NCBI RefSeq assembly: GCF_014805685.1
Contig: NC_060911.1
Location: 5,432,212 to 5,496,211 of the forward strand
Length of the DNA stretch: 64,000 bases
Source: Silurus meridionalis
Taxonomy: Eukaryota; Chordata; Actinopteri; Siluriformes; Siluridae
Direction of reading: 5' to 3'
Shown here in pieces: positions 22,174 through 37,100 of the stretch. The translations under genes were made by a program, and so were the position numbers. The notes under the pieces are model-generated. The model had not been told where the DNA came from. It saw only the letters and a list, made by a program, of their open reading frames with translations, and did no database searches. Position 1 is the first letter of the stretch. Each line of letters opens with the position of its first letter.

Positions 22174-25100
22174 CAGAGAGACAGAAAGACGTTTACTGCG
22201 TATGAGCATCGCATGTGCATTTCCTCCTCTCTGCCTCAGATTCGATTTCATGTTATACAGATCTCCTTGTCGCAGCAGGCCTTTTTTTTTAAACAGATGG
22301 CAGAAATAAACATACTGCCTTTTTCATTGGACTTCTTCATAGTCCTTTGAATTATTGAGAAATCAGGCCTCTTGGGAGACATGAAACATCTAGGTCCCCA
22401 GCTCTCTGTTGAGTTGTGATGAGATGACAGGAAATGGGCAATGGCACTCTTTTGGCTCCCACACCAACTACAGTGGGAGCTCCCCTATGAAGTAGGGGGA
22501 AATGGCAGAATCATTTTCTTCAGAAGAGTCTGGTAGAGCTAGTCAATAAGATCCTATTTGAATGCTTTTTCAGTGACCCGGAAATGGCAATAAACTGTCT
22601 CAGTTGGAGGAAGTACATTTTCTCTTTATCTGATGTATTCACAGAACTACTATTCCTCATGGAACTCTAGTTTCAAGATTTTTTATCTGTCACAAACAAA
22701 ATTTATACAGTTTGCAGTGAAATGTAAACCTATTAGGCTTGTCAGGGGCTATGAATATAAAATAAGAGAAAATATTAAATATTTGATGAAATATATTTTA
22801 TAATGATAATTTATAATGATAAAGTGGTAGTTAAAAATAGTGCAAATAAATTAAACCAAAGGTAGTAACAGGATATATATATATATATGTTAAATTTATT
22901 TTTTTAACGATTAAAATTGATTAAACGCATGATTATCATGAGTTAACGTGATTAATCACAACTTATCACACATTTTCATCTGTTGTAAATGTACCATAAA
23001 TTAATACTTTTCAAGTTTTTAATCCTCTAATCAACATGGACATGGACAAATATGTACCCTTCTTGTGAATGTAAAAGTAATTATGGTGTTTTAAATTATA
23101 CAAATCATCAAGACACCAAACGGAACTTTGGCTATGTTTCCACACGGATGGTTTTAATTGCCGGGTGTGTGCATCATGGCCGATTCTGGTGCTTGATTTG
23201 AGACTTGGCTCATCAGGGTGTATATCTGAGATAGCTGTAAGTCACCCTGGATGAGAGCATCTGCCAAATACCATAAATATAAATGTAAATGCAATCTTGA
23301 GGTGACCTGACCTCAACCCTATTGAACACCTTTGAGATGAACTGGAACACTGATTGCAACTCAGGCCTCCTCAGCTCACTCTAAATCATTATCTAAATTA
23401 TTGCTAAATGAGCACAAATCTCCACATGCACCCTCCAAAAACCTTGTGTCTATATAGTGCAAAGCATTAGAATATTTAGCATAATAAGACAATGAGAACT
23501 AGCATGGGATGTAAACATGTATGAACACAATGTATGAATTAAACAGATTTTCGCATCAGGACTGGGAAAGTCAGAGTGGGAGGTTTTTACGTTAATGCAG
23601 ACTATATTTTGTGAAACACAACCAAATAATTAGATCAAAATAATGTAAGGCAGCTACTAACAAAATGAATAACTGTGTACAAGTGGGATTAGAAAAACAT
23701 TCCTATTGACATTGCTGCTATTTCTACCTCGCTGTTTTTTTTCTAGTGTGTACCAACCAGGCAATTTTAAGTTTAGATCCAAATACAGACAGGGATATTT
23801 AGACTAAACAAATGCATACAGTGGCATCGGGCTCCACCCTTAGTTAAAACATTACCATTTCTGCTTCCCTGAACAAGTCATTAGCTCCCTAAAATTATTA
23901 TTGTAAATGTCCTGTGCACTGTTGAATGGGGGAAAAAACCCAGCTGTTTTACAGATTCAGTAGATTTAGACTACCAGATCTTTACAAACCTACAGAGTCT
24001 ACACTCAAGTGATTTTGGTCCTCTTTTGGATTTAAATGAGGACGTTTGTGTGTAGGTTTGCGCTAGTCTTTTGTCACTTTGCTAGTCGACAAGTAACACA
24101 ATTTGCAGGCAGATGGTGAATGCAGTTAGCATGATTAAGGGTGATTGGTTGTGTTTTGCTAAGTCTCCATTCTCTCGCACAAGGCCCTCAGTCTCCAAGG
24201 TTCCGGTACAGGGGGCCACCCAGTAGATTTATATTTGAGAATCCATGAGAAAAGTTGGATTAAGTGCCCAGCAATAAACAGCACATGTGTATATCAGGCT
24301 GCAGCTAATGAGTCCCACTCCATTATTTATTTCCCTATATCCATGCACCTGTGTACACAGACCATCTGTCTGCAATGACCTCTTGCTCTCTGGTTTGCTC
24401 TCTCTAGCGATGTCCCAAGAGTGGTCATTATAATGGACGAAGAGAAGTCAATTTTGGATCCACAAATAAAGAAGACTTTTTTTGTATGTCTGCATGCATG
24501 TGAGTTGCCCATTTATAGAGTGGTGGCCTGGTTGCTACAGAATTAACTCAAACCTCCCCAGGTCTCATCATGGCACAATAACAGAGCAATGTGTGTGTAT
24601 ACCTGGCATCCAGAGCACAGCGGCTCAGAGCCAAGTCCCACAGCTGCTTTAACGTTTAGGAGTGTCGACAGTTGAAAGGTCACCGATGCACAATAGCGGC
24701 GCAAATTTTTCTTTCTTTTGTCATGAATTGGGACAAAATAATAGGTTTGGTCCAATGGAATTTCCCCAGAGGGAGCATTAGTTAAAAAAATGTTTATTAA
24801 CACTTTGACTTAAGCAAAGAATTTGTATGAACCATTTTTAGTCAGAACACAGCTTATAATATTTTGAATATAAAAAACATATGAGTGACAGGCTAGTCAG
24901 CAATAAAAAGACACTTTCCTATAGAGTGCTTTAGGCTGATATTAAGCGGATAGTTGATAGCTTATTGTCTTAATGCTTTTAACAAATTGCTACTGTAAGC
25001 AGTGATGTCTGGATAGGCTCTTCGTTTTTGTCCAATAAACCTCTCGGACAAATGGTTGAGACAACAGACAGCCATTTGTGGTTCTTTCCCAAATTGTTAT

Positions 25101-28100
25101 CACAAAATTGGAGGGACACAAGTGTATTAGATGTCTTTGGATGCTGAAGCATTAAATGTTCCCTACACATGAACCAGGAGACCTAAACATGTGCACTAGA
25201 GCAAATTCATGAAGATACAGTTTGCATGATTTCCAATCAAAATCGAGTCAGAGTTGATTTATATACAGTAACGCCTTTCAAACCGAGCTGTTAAAACAAA
25301 TAGAGCATTCACAATCAAGTATCAGTCAAGAAATAAAAAAAAAGAAAATAGCTGAAAATCATTCTTTAGTTTTTAACAAAAATGTAAAAGTAGCCAGATT
25401 TGAGGCTGAACTTACATTAAAAGGCTAATTGTTCCACATCTTAGGAGTAGCCACAGCCAAAGTTCGATCACCTCTGTTATTGTACTTAGTCCTTAGTAGA
25501 TGTAAAAGCTGATGGGAGGATCTAAGTGAAAGGATTTGAAGTGGAGTTTCTATAGAGCTCTGACCTCAACCTTAGCGAACACATTTGGGATGAATTGAAA
25601 ACGCTGACTTCACCGCAGGTCTCCTCACCTCACCTCACCTACATCAATACCTTACTTTACTAACACCCTTATAGTTAAATGAGCACAAATCTCCACATGT
25701 ACACCCTGAAATCTAGTGGAACATCTTTTCAAAAAAGTGGAGGTTATTATAAGAACAAATGGAGACTAAATGTTAAATAGTATGTTTAAAAAACAGATCT
25801 TTTGGTCAGGCGTTCATAAGCTTCTGTCCGTATAATGTATGAGTGACACGCAGTGTGGACCAAAAGCCCAGATTGAAAAAACAAATTTTTGTCTGTGATA
25901 ATGTAGTTGTTTGATATTGAATTTCAGTTCAGTGTAAAATATGCCTGATAAAAAAATTACACACAACCCAATGCAGAAGCAATAAAAAAACAGATGCTCT
26001 GATTCTTATGCGAAGACAAGTGCCCCATTTGTTGTTGCGGTTTTGCATGATCAGTGAAGAAACAGATCCTATAGATCCTATAATCCTTAACACTGTTAAA
26101 TATGAATTACTTGACATTCTAAAGTTATATTTTCATCCCATTTTTCCTGTTTACACAGTAGCAAGTGTAGGATTGATGCAAGTATGTTATAGAGACACAT
26201 AAAAACTCAATGGTGCATTATCACATCATTAATCAGTTAGTTTATGGCGATGATGTTGGGTGAACTCAGTTTTGCTTTTTTTTTTTTTTAAATACACTTA
26301 TAAATGGACATATTTTTTTTTTCTAAATAGAAAATATTCTCTATACTGTAAATGCTTGAATCTGCCACATGAGACAGACACAGGGACAAAGACATGTTAA
26401 TAAGATTTGATTATTTACTCTAGGTCTTCCTTATGATCGATTTTGACTAAATGTTCTACTGCAGGCAGAACTATTTTAAGAATATGCAGGCTCGTGTCAC
26501 TGCAAATGTGCTTCATTGCCTTGAGAAATGTTTGTTTCTCATGTAACATGATCTTGGTCACAAGTGGCATATCTCAGTTTACTGATTCCATCATGTACCG
26601 CAACTTCAATAGAAATGTCCCAGTGGAGGGTGAATTCATTAATATTTTATTTTCCTTTCTTTTGCAGGGAACTGAATGGGAATAACTTCACCCGCGTCAA
26701 CAAAAATGATTTTAGTGGACTCAAATACCTTCGTGTCCTGTAAGTAAGAGATCACCTGAGGTGTTTTTTTTTAATGGCTTTTTAATTTGTTTTGACATCA
26801 GACATTGTTGTATTTCTGTATTTCAAAGTCTATACCCAATACATATATGCCCTCTTAGTAGGAGAAACGTGCAAGATGGAAACAACTTTCTACAAGTATC
26901 CCTGTTAACGTCTCCAAACACCACCACCCCCACCCAATGAAACACACACCAGTATCCCCAAGGAGCTTAAAGGCCTCCCTATGGCTCCCGTAGTTCCAGG
27001 CCGGTTGTTAACATGATTAACGTAGAGGCAGAAGCATGGGGGTGTACGCGCCCATTTCTTACCCTTGGGACTTGGCTGCCTCAATGTGAAAATGGGGGCA
27101 TGAACCTTTGCCCTTGGTGAAGACGGTGCTTACAGGAAAAAACGGTTTATGCTTACAGTCACGAGTCTCACACACTTTAAGGAAAACAAAGAATCCTTGC
27201 CTACATCTTAAAACCATGTCCGGCAATGGTTAGTGTCTGGGGAGAGATTCATTCCTCCTGATTCTTGAGGTTAAAGTCGAGTCATTCTGGCGTTGTTTGT
27301 AGTACACTCGCATACACAGAAACCGCCACAACATGTTTTTCTTGTATTTTGATTTATTTGTCGCAAAAGCAACACCCACCACTTTTGGAGAACAAGATGA
27401 TTGCCTGTGTATTCATTTACTCTTTTGTTTTTTATGTCTCATTTATATTTCAACCTAGGCAAATTGTAAATCAAATTGGTTCAATCTTGTTCCATGTTCT
27501 CAGGGGAAACTGGCAGTTCCACAAAAGCTCATTTTAATGAACAAGTCTTTTGGTTCCTCATCTGCATCTCTCCTAAGGTTTTAGACTGCGCCACTTCCAA
27601 AGGAATCGATGTTTAAATAAATAAATAAATGAATAAATAATCAAACATTTTACATGCGAGTGTTTCTTTGCAGTCCCTGTGGCGAGTCTGTTTATGCACA
27701 TCGTTGAGGGTTCAAATGATGTCTGTGGTTCTGAGGGCTTACCCAACCTATTTTGAATAAGTAGCTTCAGTTTAGGAGCGCACAGCCACAGAGTTTGCCG
27801 GTGGCCTACACATCCTAAAGCTTCAAGCCTCCATGGTTCATGCCCCACCGCCATCTTAGACCACACCAATGTCTGCTGACCAGACAATGCCACCACAGTC
27901 TTCCAGCAATCCCTTGCATCTTTCCCTACACTGCTGTTCTGGATAGACTCCCTCAAATTCCCCCTTATTTGCCAAGATTCCACTGCCTCTAATTTCCTTC
28001 CACAAACAGGTCTACCACCCCCAAAATATACCTGAAGAGCACTCTGTCCCTGTCCACTGAACCTATGTCAAATATCTCCATCACCAACTGTAACTTCTCT

Positions 28101-31100
28101 CCACAGGCAGCTCATGGAGAACCAGATTGGAGCCATTGAGCGGGGGGCATTTGATGATATGAAAGAACTGGAAAGACTGTAAGTGTTTTGAAATTCCTAA
28201 ATAATTAACGAATAACTAATGGCCTAATAAATATTAAGCTTAATACCGGGAACAGCTTTAAGCTAAGTATTGTTAATAGAATCCCTTCCAAGAGAGAAAA
28301 AAAAAGAAGCTAAGCAAAACCAAACAAGTGTACTGAGGTTGCTGGCTAGATTTACTAGCCAACCAGGAACCTGACCAAGAATGTGTGGAGAAAAAAACGG
28401 CTTAGGCTTACATGATACTAAACACATTTGCCAGTCTCTCTTATTTGAAAAGCTACAAAAAGCCCCCTCCCATTTAGAAAAAGGGGGAATAGTGGGTTCA
28501 GCATGTAGTCAGCGTCAAAACGAAGGAGCCACATCACAACTGCACTGCTGTTCTGTGCATGTCATGTGGTATGCCATTGGAACTGCAGCTGGACAGCTGT
28601 TTCTTTTAATGTGCAACATGTTAAGTGTAAAAAAAAAAAAACTCAAAAATGATTGGCTTTCAGTCACATGTGTTGTAGCCTTTTCCTTCAACTGTAAGCA
28701 CTTAAACTCTGTGGTCTCATTTGGTAATTAGTTTCAATCGGTCTCTTTTGGTTTCATTAATTACTCTGGTCAGTTGATGCTGATGTTTGTTTTTCACTTA
28801 TCCAAACTTTAAGGATGTTTGCCTAATTTTAACCAGCTGCCTTGTACATCAGATAATCCCTACTCCAATTGTGTTCTTGTTTACTGTAGTAATGTTTTTT
28901 TTTTTTTTTGTCTCCGTTAGACGTCTAAATAGGAACCAACTCTACCAGCTGCCAGAGCTACTGTTCCAGAAGAATGCTGCATTGTCACGACTGTGAGTCT
29001 TCTGACATTTCCATTTGTATTGTCTATAATGTTCTTCAGACTGGCTGTGGTTTTATTTATGCCTTTTAAACATATTTACACAATAGCTTGACATTTTTTA
29101 GCAGCGTCGGTTAAGCCAACATGTGATTTGTGAAGGCAAAGTTGCATTTATGAGAGAAATTCGAGGCAGATATGATTCTTGAAAATCCGTTGCATGGGCG
29201 CCTGTGAGTTCTGTCCTGTGAAAAATGATGAATCGACCGAGAAGGTTGAAAAGGTTGAGCGCATTTTATTCTTCATTCTTATGAATGTTGTCTTTGATAG
29301 GAGTTGGGGTTTGCAGGGGGAAGCAAAACGTTGCTGAGAATAAACCTTTGCTTCTGGTAGCTTGGACAGGCAGTTTCTCTGTTTTTTCGGCAAGGAAAAC
29401 TCGCAATCAAAAAAATGCCCCCTACTACCCAAACCCACCCACCCCCACCTTTTTCTCAGGGTAGAAAACCACAAGTTTTTTTAAGTCTTTATTGAAGTCT
29501 GAATGCCTGTACTGTTTCTGCACGTAATTGGTCTAAACTGTCCTTTCTGCTGATCATTTGAGTTCATGTTACCTGTAACCAGTGGTGGGAATGATCTCCT
29601 TTTGAGACCAGGTAAAACCATTTCCCTTCCTGGACCTCTGTTCCCCCAAAGACACGTACGCACAGTCGGATTGTCTAAAGCCAAAACCTTAAATACTCTG
29701 TTCACATCATTCCAACATTTATGTTTTAAGGCAAGTATTAAACTTCAGCCTCTGGCAATAGAAACAGCTGTTTGAACAATTTACCCCAACCTCAACCTTG
29801 ATTTATTGACTTCTTCCTTGGGGGAAACTACTTCATGGGCAAATTACACTGAATCATTTATTGTCTCATCCTCTGTTTATTAAAAGGAATGATTTCTATT
29901 TCAGGCATTACAAATAGAGAGGTATATGAAAAACAATGATAGGAGATTTAATTGTTTTTGAGTGGCAGTATGGCAAAAATCGGGCATCAAGGCTCAAAGG
30001 TTCCCTTAGTGCCTCTAAACCTTAAAGTCATTTGACATCTGTAACGTGGTCTTCTCTCCTCCAAAGGGCAGCAAGAGTAAAATTACAGAACTGCCTTTCT
30101 TAATTTAAATACAGGTAAAATGTTTCTTTGTTCCCAGAGGAACATTTGCTCTTACTTGCTTGGAGCTCTCACTGGGACTTGTTAGGTTTATTTTCTTTTA
30201 ATGCCATTAACAAGTGGGTTTAATGTAAAATTATTAGCCTTAGGTGGTATGTTAACCCAGATATTTTCTTGTAGCATTAATTGGCCTCATTCGTTCTCTT
30301 GGATGCATGCTAAATTTTGTACTGGCACAAACAGTGGCTCCAAGTCATTGATGCTGGCCAGAGGTCAGCCGTAGCCAATTTGCTTTCTGCGCTCATTGAA
30401 AAGGTGGCTAGCTAATGCCTTTTTCTTTCTAAAAGCTGTGTAATTCTTTGTTGGAGGGAAAAGTCATCTTTAATTCTTGAGCACTAATATGTCATTTTGG
30501 AAGCGAATGAAATGATTTTGCACAGGTCTAAACTGGTTTTGTGAGAACACTGATCAAGTTGTAAAGTTTTACTTTACAAAGATGAATTCAGGAGCTAACC
30601 TAATAAGCAAGATGAATATTTGGTTGCCTTTTGCTACAATAAAAAACAGACAAAAAAAAACCCATCCGTTGACCATTGGAACAAGGCTTATAGACAAATT
30701 GGATGATTGATTCTTTTGGAGGTTGCACAGGCGTACTTAACAAGACCTTGGGAAAATGACGAGTATCAGGACTTAGTGGAACAATAACAAGCAAGAATGG
30801 GTGGCATCCATTATGGTTAACAACCTGCTGCTGCCCCATTCTCCTCTCACTCACTACCCCCCATGCTAGGAAAGAAAGACTGTGGTCCCTGTAATCTACC
30901 TGTGCCGTGCCTGTAATTAGTGCATTCATACTGTGAGTACAGCAAAACCAAGGGCCTGAGAGAGTTTAAGGAGGAGGGGTCAAAGCAAACTTAGTGGGTG
31001 CCTTCTGGCAACGGCATCTGGTTTGGAGAAAGCTGGTGTGTGTGTGAAGGTGGCAAGCAGGGTCCGCTCGCTTTATGACTCTTACTTGGATGCTTTAATT

Positions 31101-34100
31101 TGCATAGGCTTTTCACAAAGCATCAACTTTCCAGATGCTTATAGGAACAAAGTTGCTGAAACCTGTTGCTTTCCGTCCATAACTTTATAACTGGGTTGAA
31201 CGATGGGACTTATCGCTATGTTTCTTTGGATGTAGAATTCTAACATTTTTAGTGAATTCGAAACATTATTGGTTAATTTTTTTAAATACTTAATTATCTA
31301 CGTTTACACACAATCACCTTTAAAATTCGCTCTGAATCTTTGCAGTGGTATTAAAACGGCGACCTTTAAACTCGATCTTTATTTTCGGGAAGTGGGCGAA
31401 CGAGCCGAATCTGGGGAGTAGTGTGGGTGCTGAAGTGAGATCATGTTGTTTCTGGCGAGAAACTTACGTGTGAGGAGAGCTCGGAGCCAGGGCACTCACG
31501 TGGTCAAGATTAGCACCAGTTGCACAGCTCTTAATAAACTGAGTATGATATTGTTTGGCACACTGACTTATGAGGGACAGCACATGTAGGACGTTTTGGA
31601 AACAAGGTGAGGGAGGCGAGATTGAGATGGTTTGGACATGTGCAATGGAGGGACATGGGGTATATCAATAGGAGAATGCTGAGGATGAAGCCACCAGGAA
31701 GGAGGAAAAGAGAAGACCAAGGAGGAGGTTTATGGATGTGGTGAAGGAAGACATGCAGGTAGTTGGATTGAAAGAGGCAAATGTAGAGGACAGGGGGGTA
31801 TGGAGACAGATAATCCGCTGTGGCGACCCCTAATGGGAGAAGCCGAAAGAAGAAGAATACATTGACTTATGATGTTTGGTGCTCCCTGTGACTGTGCGTG
31901 CAGCCTTGTGCTGCCATCTGTTACCGTGTTGCAAAACTAACCTCCAAACATTTTTAGACCACCTCGTAAATTCTACAATAGTAATTTTGGTTGCCCTTTT
32001 GTAGAATTTAATAATAGTGATAGTGACTGATTGGACCAAAATGAAGGCATTCTCTCTGAGGCAAAACTTTTTTGCATGGAAATGGACATTCGAGACAGTT
32101 GGGAGAATTGATTATTTTGAATTCAAATGTTAAAAATGCTGAATCATTTTGTACCATGTCTCAAATTTAGATTCTTCCTGACGTTAAATTAATGCCATGT
32201 GTCTGAATCTTATCTTGTGAAGTGATACACAGTAATCCGCCATTAGGTCATTTATAACTGCCTGTTTGCTTTCAGCAACCGATCAGCACTCTGTCCCTTT
32301 GCCTTTCTCTGGTGGTAAAAGTGGATTTTACGAGTTGTCAGTGTTTTTATGGGCTGTGCGGTGTGTGCAAGAAACAGAAACACCATAAAACCATCTGAAG
32401 TAAGCGGAAACCAAACAGGTAATTTAGAAACCACACGGTCCTCTGAAGTATTTAAATAAAGTGAAAAGTGGAACGGAGGATTGGGTCTGTTTTTCTGTAC
32501 GAGCAATTCTGTATTTCTCGCTCATTGATAATTCAGAGGATGGATAGGGCATGTTAAATATTCATGATTAATGCCTTGAACATCAAGCCTTTCAATCAGC
32601 GGGTATCAAGAACTGTGCTTCATTGCCTGTTCCCAGAGGACTTCAGCATACTTTATCAGTCTGGAGGCTAGGAAGCTTTGGAATATCTTTAAAGCATAGC
32701 TTACCCTCTTCTTCTGCTCACCATAAGTGTTTTATTGAACACATATTTTAGGAATTGGGGTGAATATTATGATTTGGTAGATTATGCATAGATACGCATA
32801 GAAATCGGACTATAAACAAATAATTTTTTGAAGGCGACTGTACGATGCTGTAGCAGTATCCGGATTGAAAAAGTCGGATGCAGCACTGTTTAATGGTGCT
32901 AAGCCCCTCAGTTCCTGTCTAAACCCACCAGCCTTTGGTGCTGGCTGGAATTATGAGGCAGCAGCCAGCAATAACATGTTTTATAGTGACTGACTTGTTC
33001 TCAGTCGATTGGTTTACACTTCTAGTATCCTGCATTTTCACAAGCTATTTGCTGTTCTTTCACTTTAGATGAATGGGAGCTTGGATTTTGCAGGTCCTCT
33101 GTAAAAAAATGTTTTACAGGAAGTCAACAAAAGCCTCATCCTCCTGCCTGCCTTAAACTATATACCATATGGTATGCCCATTCATTTATATGGTGGGTAG
33201 CATGTGGCTTCATGTTGTTTGAACTGGAAAGGAGAGATGCTCAAAGGAGTATGACTAGTCGACTGAAAAAGCAATATGTCTAAGCGATTTGTGCAAAGAA
33301 GTCACTTCTCCCGCTCCCTGTTTTGTTCCTCACCGTCAGTCGTTTATATATAAGCAAACCGTAAGGGGAAAATAAAGCCCACACACACAGAGTGCCAGCG
33401 TCAAGCAGGCTAGTGTTAGCCTACACTAATCTGTGCTACTGAGTTCTGTCAACACCTCCTCCCTTCATTCCCAGGCGACTGGTGTACACAAGCCTAAACA
33501 CCAAAGAGGAGAGCAGGAGATGAGTAAAGACTTGTAGATAGAAAGAGCAATAGACCAAGAAAAGTGCTATGTTGGCTTATGCCGTCATGTTTTGTGATTA
33601 AATTGGACTGTTTCAAAGCTTCTTGGGAACTTGAATCGAACTTCATTTTCTTGTTTATTCTCCGGCTGCTGTTTTGGCTTCAAGCTTCTCTGTGAGTTGT
33701 TAAACTTTTCTTGACTTTGAAAGCCTCAGGTCTTCAAGAGTACTATAGCAGGAAACTGTTCAAATGTCCCACCTATGCAATAACTCAAGCCCTTATTTTT
33801 TGGCCCTGTTCCCAACTTATTCCCTAGGTCTACCACCCTTCAGCTTGTCATTGCAATTACAGCATGTGGCACACAGCTTTATCCCAAATGGTTTTCAGAA
33901 ATGTGTTTAATCTCTATTAAGCACATACAATTTTCATCCTTCAAGTCAAACAGGGATTTTTAAGTTAATAAAGGAGTGGAAAAGGCAATTATTTTCCGAC
34001 ATTCTCCCCTGCTACAATTATACACTTATCCCTACACTTAAATAATGCCTTGAAAGATTTAGCATAGAAAGTTTAGTCAGTACATTTGAACCATCTTAGG

Positions 34101-37100
34101 ACAGCCTGCTTCACTTCATCAGGGGACCACCACGAGCGGGATCGTCACTGACAGACGTACGGCCATCTTGAAACGTTTACACCATTCAAATGTCTTATTG
34201 CAGCTTAGCGTCTCATAACTGTACTGTGCCCAAAGTCGGGTTTTCCTCCTCTGTTTACCAGAAACCTCAACACCACACACTGTTTAAATTCACTAACACT
34301 GTTGTCTGCCATCTTGATTTACAGTCTCTGGACTGGCCAGTGACGTGCGCCACCTATCAGTAATAGTACACACTAGCCACTTACTACTGCATGTAGAACC
34401 ACCACGCTAGCATTAAATTTGATACCTGTAAAATTAAAAGCCCCAGTTTGACCTGAATGCCTCTCATACTACAAACATGTCAGGGTCTAAAATACTGTGA
34501 AACCATACAAAAAAGTACAGCAGTGTAAGTGCTACTCATTAAAAACGGTTCTATTATTTAAATGTTTAGTTAAGAAACTGGTCTCCAGGCTTTGATCACA
34601 AGTGACTTAGTTGTTCAGACAGCCAGGGGAAGTTCATTCTACCACCCGGGTGCTTCCTTTTGGGATTGGTGAGTCAATAGCTTGTGGTGGAGAGAAGGAT
34701 TTGATAAGTGTTCCAACATTCCACTGCCTATCTGTACTTGAATGTTGGTCCATGATAATGATTTTACTTTTTTTTATTCAATCAGCTATTGGCTAAATGA
34801 GGGATTGTAATTGGAATCTCAGTTAACAGCCCCATAGCACTAATTAAAGAACTATTTAGGAGGCTATCATGGAGTGCAGGTGAATCCTATAGCAGTCAAA
34901 ACAGATTTTGCAGTCCAGTGTGAATAACTGAAGCCTTGTTCTGGTTCCAATCAGCCAAGACTGTGGTGCCTTTTACGTTATGGTCGGTTTACAGCGTACT
35001 GGCAAATAAATATAAGCATCTATGATGAATTATTGAAAATGTTTCTAGAAGCCTTTTGTGCTCTTACAGTAGCTTTGACAAGGAGCTTTTTGTGCTCTCA
35101 CAGTACAGTTTCTATTTGATAGTGTTTGTCCATTGGGATTCCTATGTTTTAAGAAAACCACTGTTATGGGAGATATGCCAATAAGATTCAAAGTTATTTT
35201 CTTAGTCCAATGCATTCATTTTGTCTGGCAGGTCTGCTTGAAATGCAATTAGTTTTTTATGATATTTAGGCTTAATTATATTAAATATACACCGAAATGT
35301 TTCCCATGTTTACTGTATATTTGATCTTGTCATAACAGCAGGGACTAAATAGAATGGAAACACATGGAAGCCAAAGTAACTTGATGAATGTGCCATTTTT
35401 AGAACAAACTTCTTAAAATAAATTAATATATTCTGTGCAATAAATCACGCTGACAGACAATCCACAGAAAGCTTCTAAAACCTTCATGATCATTCCAGAC
35501 ATTTTGGCATGTATGTATGCAGCTATAACTCTGCTGGTCTTGCTATTGTTAAATTTTGTTTCGCTAGTTTGTGTAGCTACTAATTGCAAACCAAGACGTT
35601 AAAGCTGACAGTATATCTGTCAACCTGCAAGGATGAGGTGTAAGTCTCTGATCACATTTTCCTCCCAGTAGGGGAAGGAGAGGGACGACACAGGCAGGCT
35701 TCAACATGCTGCTACGTAGGCTGGGAAGTCCTGACCCTCCCAATACCCTTTTTTTGAGGGAAAAAATAACATTAACAGGGGAAGAATAGATTTCCTTGCC
35801 CTTTTTACTGTTTACCCAGACAACATGGGGAGGAACCTTTGTGGGTTCTATTCAAAACATAAAGTATGCTTACACTTTTGTGCCTTGGTCCTTTATGGTA
35901 TAGTCAGTTAATCCTATCATAGAAACTCCCCTATGGGTCAGATTGTAAAGACAGGAAGCAGTAGCCATGTGCAGGCACAGCCCCCTATATACAGACTGAG
36001 AGGTTTCAGAGTACATTTTTTTTTCATTTGTGCATGTTTAAACTGAATTTGACAAAAAAAAAAATCAATAAATAAAAATAGACCAGTTACATTGTACTCA
36101 TATTGGTTTTGGTTGGTCAATCGAATTTCAAAGATCGAGAAAATTCATCCATTTTGATAAAAATAATTACCCACTATTGTTTCTGGGTCTCACCCTTAAA
36201 GAGGTTGGATAATCACATGAACAGGATATAACTAGAGGAACGCCAGTTGAATCAAAAGAGCTAGGTGTTAATGCTGCTTTGAATTTGGCCATTGTTATTT
36301 TCTATCCTGTAACACAGGGGTCACCAACATGGTGCCAAAAGGCCTTTTCTAAAAATTAGCTGTTTTCTACTTTGTAAAAATCATTGTTGATCATTATTAT
36401 GAGAAATCATTAACATGATCAGTGTCTTCACATAGATGAATATCATTAATTATTAATAATAACATATAATAAAAGGTAAATTGAGCAAATTTGTTATTTC
36501 AGATCAAACTGTGTGTATCAAACTGGTAGCCCTTCACATTAAATGGTACCCAAGAAGTAGCTCTCAGTTTCAAAAAGGTTGGTGACCCCTGTTGTAACAT
36601 CTGGATTATACTTAAAAATGCTAAGGGCTGAGTGGCATAATATACTGAAGAATAACATAATTTGTAACCTCCATACATTCAAGCTACAAAATGGAAAAAA
36701 AAAATCCTGGTGAGTTTCCGAGTAGGAATTCCTATTTGAGGAAGTGTTGGCTGGAGGCTTATAATGATGACTTAGAACCGCTAGTTGACTGCAGAATAGG
36801 CTTTAAGAATGAAATATACCTCACTTATTATTGATAGGCTGTAAAGTAGCTGCTTTTAATAACTACCACTGAACTGTGTGTAAGAATATGTAGGGTCATG
36901 AATAAGTATTGTTCAAAATTTCAATAAGGTGACAGAATCACACTGAAAAGTAGGATGCTTGGATGATAGTCTTTTAGATTCGTTTTCAAGTCTCATTTGA
37001 TCTTTGATTTTCATCCTGCTGCGAAAGAAGTGTTTGTCGCTTAGAACCATTCAGGTCGCTTAGGCTGTCACTTGGCTGCTTACTTTGTTTTTTTTTAGAC

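Larger units (their letters stand above)
14846..26667 (+). other. slit1: slit1 intron 1 (11.8 kb)
   Basis: No coding exon was found on either strand. The intron contains a SINE-like remnant (17176-17340), TA and GT microsatellites, LINE/SINE tail fragments, two Tc1-like remnants and stretches of unique AT-rich sequence. Large first introns of guidance genes often carry enhancers, but none can be named here. Confidence 0.8.

Noticed and set aside
27573..27983. 136-codon reverse open frame in slit1 intron 2
   Set aside because: No domain, no resemblance to a known family, no splice context; chance open frame in intron.
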